The position numbers and the translations under genes were made by a program. A stretch of DNA of 64,000 bases. Source: an uncultured Prevotellaceae bacterium (lineage in GTDB: Bacteria > Bacteroidota > Bacteroidia > Bacteroidales > Muribaculaceae). The notes beneath the pieces were generated by a model. That model was not told the origin of the DNA. It ran no database searches and worked only from the letters and a program-made list of their open reading frames with translations. The DNA lies in contig CALEJB010000049.1 in assembly GCA_937898675.1 (NCBI GenBank), forward strand, positions 7,614 through 71,613, given 5' to 3'. Positions 57,352-64,000 of this stretch are shown piece by piece (position 1 is the stretch's first letter; every line of letters starts with the position of its first letter).

Positions 57352-58188
57352 ATGAAAAAGAACATTTTACTCGTGATGATGCTGGCGATGACACTGATCT
57401 CATGCCAGGCCAACACACCCAAAACCGAAAAAAGCGACAACAACATGACCAAAGTTAAACTCGAAACCTCGCTCGGCGACATCGTGGTCGAGCTGTACAA
57501 CGAAACTCCGCAGCACCGCGACAACTTCATCAAACTCGTCAAGGAAGGCTACTATGACGGCGTGCTCTTTCACCGCGTCATTAAGGACTTTATGGTCCAG
57601 ACTGGCGACGGCAACAGCAAGACCGCAGGCCCCGAGACCATGCTTGGCGACGGAGATCCCGGCTATACAATTCCAGCAGAGTTTGTATATCCCAAGTACT
57701 TCCACAAACGCGGTGCCCTGGCGGCAGCCCGCACTGGCGACCAGGTGAACCCCGAGCGCGCCAGCAGCGGCAGCCAATTCTACATCGTGACGGGTAAGCT
57801 GTACAGCAGCGACGAACTCAAGCAGATGGTGCAACGCATGCAGGAGGGCGTGAAGCAAGGCATCTGGAACCGCCTCGTGAACGAGAATCGCGAACAAATC
57901 ATGGCCATGCAGCAACAGCAAGACGAAGCCGGCCTGCAGGCGTTGCAGAGCGAATTGATACAAAAGATGGAGGCTGAGGCCGCCCAGAAGCCATTCAAGT
58001 TCACCGACGAGCAAATCAACGCCTACACCAGCGTGGGCGGCACCCCGTTCCTTGACAACGAGTATACCGTCTTTGGCGAGGTCGTCGAAGGCATGGACAT
58101 CGTGGACCGCATCCAGAACACCGCCACCGGCAAGGCCGACCGGCCCACCACCGACATCCGCATCGTCAAGGCAACGATTGTCGAATAA
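57352..58188 (+). CDS. Cyclophilin-type peptidyl-prolyl isomerase, lipoprotein
   Basis: The 278-residue protein has a lipoprotein signal peptide (LISC, lipidated Cys 18) and a cyclophilin domain from about 33: VKLETSLGDIVVELYNETPQ, GVLFHRVIKDFMVQTGDG (catalytic Arg in FHRVI) and SSGSQFYIVTG. A helical, Gln/Met/Glu-rich insertion of about 75 residues (about 150-225, including IMAMQQQQDEAGLQALQ) interrupts the fold before the final strands EYTVFGEVVEGMDIVDRIQ. The enzyme would speed proline isomerisation in periplasmic or outer-membrane clients. The insertion is seen in related Bacteroidales enzymes from memory; its role is unknown. Confidence 0.92.
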   Translation: MKKNILLVMMLAMTLISCQANTPKTEKSDNNMTKVKLETSLGDIVVELYNETPQHRDNFIKLVKEGYYDGVLFHRVIKDFMVQTGDGNSKTAGPETMLGDGDPGYTIPAEFVYPKYFHKRGALAAARTGDQVNPERASSGSQFYIVTGKLYSSDELKQMVQRMQEGVKQGIWNRLVNENREQIMAMQQQQDEAGLQALQSELIQKMEAEAAQKPFKFTDEQINAYTSVGGTPFLDNEYTVFGEVVEGMDIVDRIQNTATGKADRPTTDIRIVKATIVE

Positions 58189-58212
58189 TGCAGACATCAA
58201 TTTCTGCCCTCC

Positions 58213-58248
58213 ACAGGGACGTGCTGCATGGGCGCGTCCTTGTTTTTT
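58213..58248 (+). terminator. Terminator after the cyclophilin gene
   Basis: A 12-bp stem (ACAGGGACGTGC with GCGCGTCCTTGT, two G-U pairs) is followed by TTTTTT, 25 nt after the stop. Confidence 0.85.
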
Positions 58249-58403
58249 GCCCGATTTCAGCAATTTTCAGCCAAAATCAGCCCAAAAACGAAAAAAAAAC
58301 GCCTAAATGCTTGTACGGGTGGAAAAACCTGACTAAATTTGGGGTTAAATTTTTAACAACGGTGGCCGACGCTGTCGTCTCCCGTACCTAAAAAAGAATT
58401 ATT

Positions 58404-60269
58404 ATGGAACCGCGTGAACAATCTGAATCGATGAACAATCTCGAGAAGGATCAAATCTTGAGCACTGAGCCCCAGATCGAGGCCCAGCAGAATGAGAATG
58501 AAGAAGTAAAAGTTGAGGAACCCGCAGCCGAAGAGCCCGTGACTGTTGCACCCGTGGCCGAGGAGAAATCCCCCAGGCTCGCCCTTGCCGGCAAGACAAA
58601 GGCTGAACTGGTGGACATGCTGCGTGACGTCGCCAAGCGCCCCATTGAGGAGGTGAAAGACGATGTGGTAGCCATCAAAGCGGCATTCTTTGCCCTGCGC
58701 CGCGAGGAGACCGCCCGCGAGAAAGAGGCCTTCCTTGCCAACGGCAACGACGAGGCCGACTTCACCGCCAAGGAGGACCCCGACGAGAACAACCTCAAGG
58801 AACTGCTCAATGTGCTCAAGGAGCGCCGTAGTGAATATAACGCCGCTCTGGAGGCAACACGCGAGGCCAACCTCGAGAAAAAGCGCAAAATCATTGAACT
58901 CATCAATGAGATTGCCAACGACCCCGACAACATCAACCGCCAGTTCAACCGCGTGAAACAACTGCAGCAGGACTTCAAGGACGCCGGTGAGGTGCCCGCA
59001 ACCGCTGACACCGAGGTGTGGAAGGAGTTCCAGCGCGCCACCGAGCGTTTCTATGACGTACTGAAGATGAACAAGGAACTGCGCGACTATGATTTCAAGA
59101 AAAACCTTGAGCTCAAGCAACAGTTGTGCGAAGAGGCCGAAGCTCTCGACGAGGAGACCGACATCGTGCAAGCCTTCAAGAAACTGCAAGACCTGCACAT
59201 CAAGTGGCGCGAAATTGGTCCCGTCGCCAAGGAACTGCGCGAGGAATTGTGGGCGCGCTTCAAGGCCGCCTCGGGCGTAATGAACAAGAAATACCAGGCG
59301 GTGTTTGAGGACCGCAAGGCCAAGGAAAAAGAAAACGCCGCCGCCAAGACTGCATTGTGTGAGAAAATCGAGCAAATCTCGACCGACGGTCTCAAGAGTT
59401 TCGCACAATGGGACGAGGCCACCAAGCAAATTATTGAACTGCAAGCCGAGTGGAAGAAACTGGGCTATGCAGCTCACAAGGCCAACACAGCGCTGTTTGC
59501 CCGCTTCCGCAAGTCATGTGACGAGTTCTTTGCCAAGAAGGCTGAGTACTTCAAGACCATGAAGGAAGAGTTGAGTGCCAACCTCGCCAAGAAGGAAGCG
59601 CTGTGCGAGCGCGCCGAGGCCCTGATGGACAGCACAGACTGGAAGGAAGCCACCGACCAATTTATAGAGTTGCAAAAAGAATGGAAGACCATCGGCGCCG
59701 TTGCCAAGAAGCACAGCGAGACCGTGTGGAAGCGCTTTATTGCAGCTTGCGACCACTTCTTTGAGGAGAAGAAAAAGCAGACCCGCGGCGTGCGCAACGC
59801 CGAGCACGAGAACCTCAAGGCTAAGAAAGAAATCATTGCTACGCTCAAGACGACCATTGAAGAGGCCGCCGAAGGCGCAGCGCAGACCGTGCGAGACCTC
59901 ATGGAGCAATGGCAGGGCATCGGCCATGTGCCATTCAAGGAAAAGGACAAGATTTTTGCCCAGTACCGTGAACTCATCGACAAGGCTTACGAGACACTCG
60001 AGATGCGCGGCGCCCGCGTCAGCCGCCAGAACGGTGACTCCGCACCGCGCGGCAACCGCCAGGGCGGACAGGGCGAGCGCGACCGCCTGGTGCGCAACTA
60101 TGAGCAAAAAATCGGTGAGTTGAAGACCTTTGAGAACAACTTAGGCTTCTTCAACGCACAGTCCAAGAGCGGCAACTCACTCCTCCAGGAGATGGAAAAA
60201 CGCATCACCCTGCTCAAGGAGGAAATTGCACAGCTCGAGCAGAAAATCAAAGAACTCGACAACGCATAA
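58404..60269 (+). CDS. DUF349-repeat protein
   Basis: The 621-residue cytoplasmic protein has an acidic disordered N-terminus (about 1-60, Glu/Pro/Ala-rich) and then a long chain of helical DUF349 units. Each has a Trp/Lys pattern such as LQQDFKDAGEVP, LHIKWREIGPVAKELREELW, LQAEWKKLGYAAHK, LQKEWKTIGAVAKKHSETVW and LMEQWQGIGHVPFKEKD, five repeats in all. A C-terminal coiled coil (about 570-621) ends it. DUF349 proteins are common in Bacteroidota and their role is not established. It is probably monocistronic, preceded by a terminator. Confidence 0.85.
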   Translation: MEPREQSESMNNLEKDQILSTEPQIEAQQNENEEVKVEEPAAEEPVTVAPVAEEKSPRLALAGKTKAELVDMLRDVAKRPIEEVKDDVVAIKAAFFALRREETAREKEAFLANGNDEADFTAKEDPDENNLKELLNVLKERRSEYNAALEATREANLEKKRKIIELINEIANDPDNINRQFNRVKQLQQDFKDAGEVPATADTEVWKEFQRATERFYDVLKMNKELRDYDFKKNLELKQQLCEEAEALDEETDIVQAFKKLQDLHIKWREIGPVAKELREELWARFKAASGVMNKKYQAVFEDRKAKEKENAAAKTALCEKIEQISTDGLKSFAQWDEATKQIIELQAEWKKLGYAAHKANTALFARFRKSCDEFFAKKAEYFKTMKEELSANLAKKEALCERAEALMDSTDWKEATDQFIELQKEWKTIGAVAKKHSETVWKRFIAACDHFFEEKKKQTRGVRNAEHENLKAKKEIIATLKTTIEEAAEGAAQTVRDLMEQWQGIGHVPFKEKDKIFAQYRELIDKAYETLEMRGARVSRQNGDSAPRGNRQGGQGERDRLVRNYEQKIGELKTFENNLGFFNAQSKSGNSLLQEMEKRITLLKEEIAQLEQKIKELDNA

Positions 60270-60290
60270 TTTAATAGGACTTAAATCCTG

Positions 60291-60360
60291 AGTTGTAAAT
60301 TTTAAGCCCGAGACATCCTGCAACGGACTCTCCCTTAGGATTTACAACTTGGGGTTGTAA
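60291..60360 (+). promoter_or_regulatory. Mutually exclusive hairpins upstream of the sugar-transferase gene
   Basis: Strand 1 AGTTGTAAAT (60291-60300) pairs perfectly with strand 2 ATTTACAACT (60340-60349) and extends with G-U pairs. Strand 2 also contains TTACAAC, which pairs perfectly with strand 3 GTTGTAA (60354-60360). The two hairpins cannot coexist, an attenuator-like layout ending 10 nt before the next ATG. Regulation is inferred. Confidence 0.4.
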
Positions 60361-60370
60361 CCGTGGCACC

Positions 60371-61768
60371 ATGAGGAGCAAAGGCCGTTACGGGCAATTT
60401 ATCAGGTGGATATTCAGCATCATTGACTTGCTGATAGTGAACGCTGTCTTTTTCCTGACCAGTTTGTGGCACGGGGGAGGCGGCGCCAGCGACGATGCAC
60501 TGTACTCCCGCCCCGTGTGGCTCGTGCTCAATGTGGCGATGGTCGTGTGCCTGTACTTTTACAGCAACATCCACGAGCGCCGCGTGTTTTACGCCGACAA
60601 AGTCGTGGGCCAGGCGCTGAAACTCACGCTCACCCATGCGGGCATCTTTGTGGCGCTGATATCATTCATCGGTTCCTATGACGTATCCTGGCAACGATTT
60701 GCGTTATTCTATGCCACATTATTTATTGCCATGGCCACCTGGTGGGTATTGTCGAGGCAGGTGCTGAAGATATACCGTCACCAAGGTTTCAACTTCAAAC
60801 GCATCATCGTCATCGGTGGCGGCACTGTCGGCGTGCGTCTCATCAACGAGATGCTTGGCGACCAGGGTTATGGTTATCACATCGTCGGTTTCTTTGACGA
60901 CAATCCCAAGGCACGCTCGGTGTCGGCAGCCTACCAGGGCACGCTCGACGACGTGGAGCAGTTTGTCAAGACACATCAGGTTGACGAGATGTTTTGCGCC
61001 GTGCCCGATGTCGAGGAGAACTATAACGTGTCGCGCATGATTCGCATTGCCGATAACAATGCCGTGGACTTCTACTATGTGCCCCAATTCGGACGCACTG
61101 TCACACGCCAGTTCGAGCTCAGTTCGGTGGGCGACGTGCCCATCCTGGCCGTCCGCCCCTACCCGCTCAAGAACCCCGTAAACCGCTTTGTCAAGCGCAC
61201 GTTCGACCTGCTGATGTCCACCGTTGCGCTCATTCTGTCGCCACTCGTCATCATCCCCGTGGCCTTCGGCATCAAGTTGTCGTCGCCGGGTCCAATCTTC
61301 TTTGTGCAAAAACGCACCGGCTACCGCGGACAGGCATTTAACTGCTACAAATTCCGCACAATGCGCATCAACGCCGACAGCGACACCCAGCAGGCCACCA
61401 AGGGCGACCCGAGGGTGACTCGTTTTGGCAAATTCCTGCGCAAGTCGAGCATCGACGAGTTGCCGCAGTTCTTCAACGTGTGGCGCGGCGAAATGAGCGT
61501 AGTGGGCCCGCGTCCCCACATGATTGCCCACACCGAGATGTACAGCGACCTCATCGACAAATTCATGCTTCGCCACACCATCAAGCCGGGCATCACGGGA
61601 TGGGCACAGGTGCGCGGCTACCGCGGCCAGACCGAGGAACTGTGGCAGATGGAAAAGCGCGTCGAGTATGACGTATGGTATGCCGAGAACTGGTCATTCT
61701 TCCTTGACCTGAAAATCATCTTCCGCACCGTGTGGAATGCCGTTGCAGGTGACAAACAGGCCTATTAA
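60371..61768 (+). CDS. Undecaprenyl-phosphate sugar phosphotransferase (WcaJ/PglC-type initiator)
   Basis: The 465-residue polyprenyl-phosphate transferase starts capsule or exopolysaccharide synthesis by moving a sugar-1-phosphate (glucose in WcaJ) from a nucleotide donor to undecaprenyl phosphate. Four or five N-terminal membrane helices (about 12-120) precede a nucleotide-binding-like domain (about 135-255, IIVIGGGTVGVRLINEML). The catalytic domain (about 272-465) has KRTFDLLMSTVALILSPLV, GPIFFVQKRTGYRGQAF, CYKFRTMR, KSSIDELPQFFNVWRGEMS (Asp-Glu active site) and VVGPRPHM. Length is typical. The rest of the polysaccharide locus is not adjacent; the glycan cluster at 41-45 kb is a possible partner. 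Confidence 0.93.
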   Translation: MRSKGRYGQFIRWIFSIIDLLIVNAVFFLTSLWHGGGGASDDALYSRPVWLVLNVAMVVCLYFYSNIHERRVFYADKVVGQALKLTLTHAGIFVALISFIGSYDVSWQRFALFYATLFIAMATWWVLSRQVLKIYRHQGFNFKRIIVIGGGTVGVRLINEMLGDQGYGYHIVGFFDDNPKARSVSAAYQGTLDDVEQFVKTHQVDEMFCAVPDVEENYNVSRMIRIADNNAVDFYYVPQFGRTVTRQFELSSVGDVPILAVRPYPLKNPVNRFVKRTFDLLMSTVALILSPLVIIPVAFGIKLSSPGPIFFVQKRTGYRGQAFNCYKFRTMRINADSDTQQATKGDPRVTRFGKFLRKSSIDELPQFFNVWRGEMSVVGPRPHMIAHTEMYSDLIDKFMLRHTIKPGITGWAQVRGYRGQTEELWQMEKRVEYDVWYAENWSFFLDLKIIFRTVWNAVAGDKQAY

Positions 61769-61794
61769 CCGCTGCACCGCCCCATGCTGTCGGG

Positions 61795-63672
<1,878 letters not shown>

Positions 63673-63875
63673 CCCCAAAATATTGCCCCCTTTTTTCAAG
63701 ATTAATAAAGTCTTCTCGCCTATCGTCTCTTCCTAGCACAAAAATATCATGAAATCGCTAATCGCTGAGGATTCTATACAACCGATATAGTGGACGCGAA
63801 ATAATTACCACCATAGGATGCTTCATAAAAAAATTTATTGGTGTCCGCTAAACTTTTTGCGGCTGGAAAAAATCA

Positions 63876-63908
63876 GGCTGAATCCCATTGCCGAGATTCA
63901 GCCCTTTT
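63876..63908 (+). terminator. Inward-facing hairpin at the IS end
   Basis: GGCTGAATC pairs perfectly with GATTCAGCC around a 10-nt loop and is followed by CTTTTTC. It would stop transcription entering the IS from the chromosome, just before the transposase promoter. Confidence 0.6.
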
Positions 63909-63920
63909 TCGTTACCTTTG
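63888..63920 (+). promoter_or_regulatory. Transposase promoter (TTG-N22-TACCTTTG)
   Basis: The -7 TACCTTTG (63913-63920) is exact. A TTG at 63888-63890 is 22 nt upstream, slightly long, and lies in the hairpin loop. The transposase start is 24 nt downstream. Confidence 0.5.
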
Positions 63921-63944
63921 TTTTCACCACAAAAACTCAGTAAC

Positions 63945-64000
63945 TTGAACAAAGGTACACATTTTATCGGACAGCCGGTGTTTGGTCAGCTGATTAATTT
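63945..64000 (+). CDS. IS4-family transposase with DUF4372 N-terminus (partial)
   Basis: Only the first 18 codons are in the window, from a TTG start: MNKGTHFIGQPVFGQLIN. This resembles the DUF4372 N-terminus that begins a common group of Bacteroidota IS4 transposases (M-x-K-G-x(6)-Q-L pattern). The IS-like context (hairpin, promoter, repeat-like end) supports the call. The catalytic DDE core is outside the window. Confidence 0.6.
   Translation, partial: MNKGTHFIGQPVFGQLIN

Larger units (their letters stand above)
63840..64000 (+). mobile_element. Left end of an IS4-type insertion sequence, cut by window edge
   Basis: From about GTGTCCGCTAAAC onward the sequence holds a terminator-like hairpin, a promoter and the start of a transposase. 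The exact terminus and any target duplication cannot be fixed from one end. The element runs off the right edge. Confidence 0.55.

Overview
The window reads as chromosomal DNA of a gut-type member of the Bacteroidales (Bacteroidota). Evidence: intergenic gaps repeatedly carry the Bacteroidota promoter -7 element TAnnTTTG; the glycogen synthase is of the GT3 (yeast-like) type beside a short GT35 glucan phosphorylase; TamA is replaced by a lipidated TamL next to TamB; there are DUF5686, DUF5063 and DUF349 proteins; and ribosomal protein S16 has a long Ala/Glu/Lys tail. Placement below order (a Muribaculaceae-like organism is plausible) is only a guess.

Layout. 1-6.64 kb: one huge minus-strand ORF running off the left edge, at least 2,212 codons. 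It is a phage/conjugative-element type 'polyvalent' protein with ParB-like (ddrB-type), small-nuclease-like, inorganic-pyrophosphatase-like, nucleotidyltransferase and LPD1 (HExxH) modules. 6.8-18.1 kb: core genes for a DUF5686 outer-membrane protein, a CYTH protein, LptF/G, RibBA, an HD hydrolase, a secreted endonuclease I with a dockerin, and a ClpC-like ATPase without its N-domain. 18.2-25.4 kb: tamB-tamL. 25.6-29.8 kb: glgA-glgP. 29.9-34.1 kb: a candidate small RNA, dnaK and a secreted GH13 amylase. 34.3-39.8 kb: udk-lptB, a phosphoesterase/PQQ-propeller protein, a LolC/E-type permease, tRNA-Gln and rpsP. 39.9-44.9 kb: galE and a tightly packed glycan cluster (GT2, KdsC-like HAD, flippase, second GT). 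45.0-52.1 kb: yicC-gmk-nadD-DUF5063-M18 peptidase, an ABC-F ATPase and UmuC. 52.2-53.8 kb: a decayed, rearranged second copy of polyvalent-protein modules. 53.9-63.7 kb: ppdK, an unknown 125-aa gene, a cyclophilin lipoprotein, a DUF349 protein, an undecaprenyl-phosphate sugar transferase and recQ. 63.84 kb to the end: the start of an IS4-type insertion sequence.

How the genes fit together. Much of the window serves envelope building: LptF/G and LptB in LPS export, TamB/TamL in outer-membrane assembly, a LolC/E-like permease in lipoprotein release, and GalE, the glycan cluster and a WcaJ-like initiator in surface polysaccharide. glgA-glgP, GH13 and PPDK cover storage-glucan and PEP/pyruvate metabolism. 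ClpC, DnaK and the cyclophilin handle protein quality.

The most unusual signal is the polyvalent material. Two fragments about 49 kb apart share a nuclease-like module and, directly 3' of it in coding sense, a 59-bp block (52/59 identical). In both copies that block contains a near-consensus Bacteroidota promoter (TTG-N20-TACCTTTG) pointing antisense into the nuclease-coding region.
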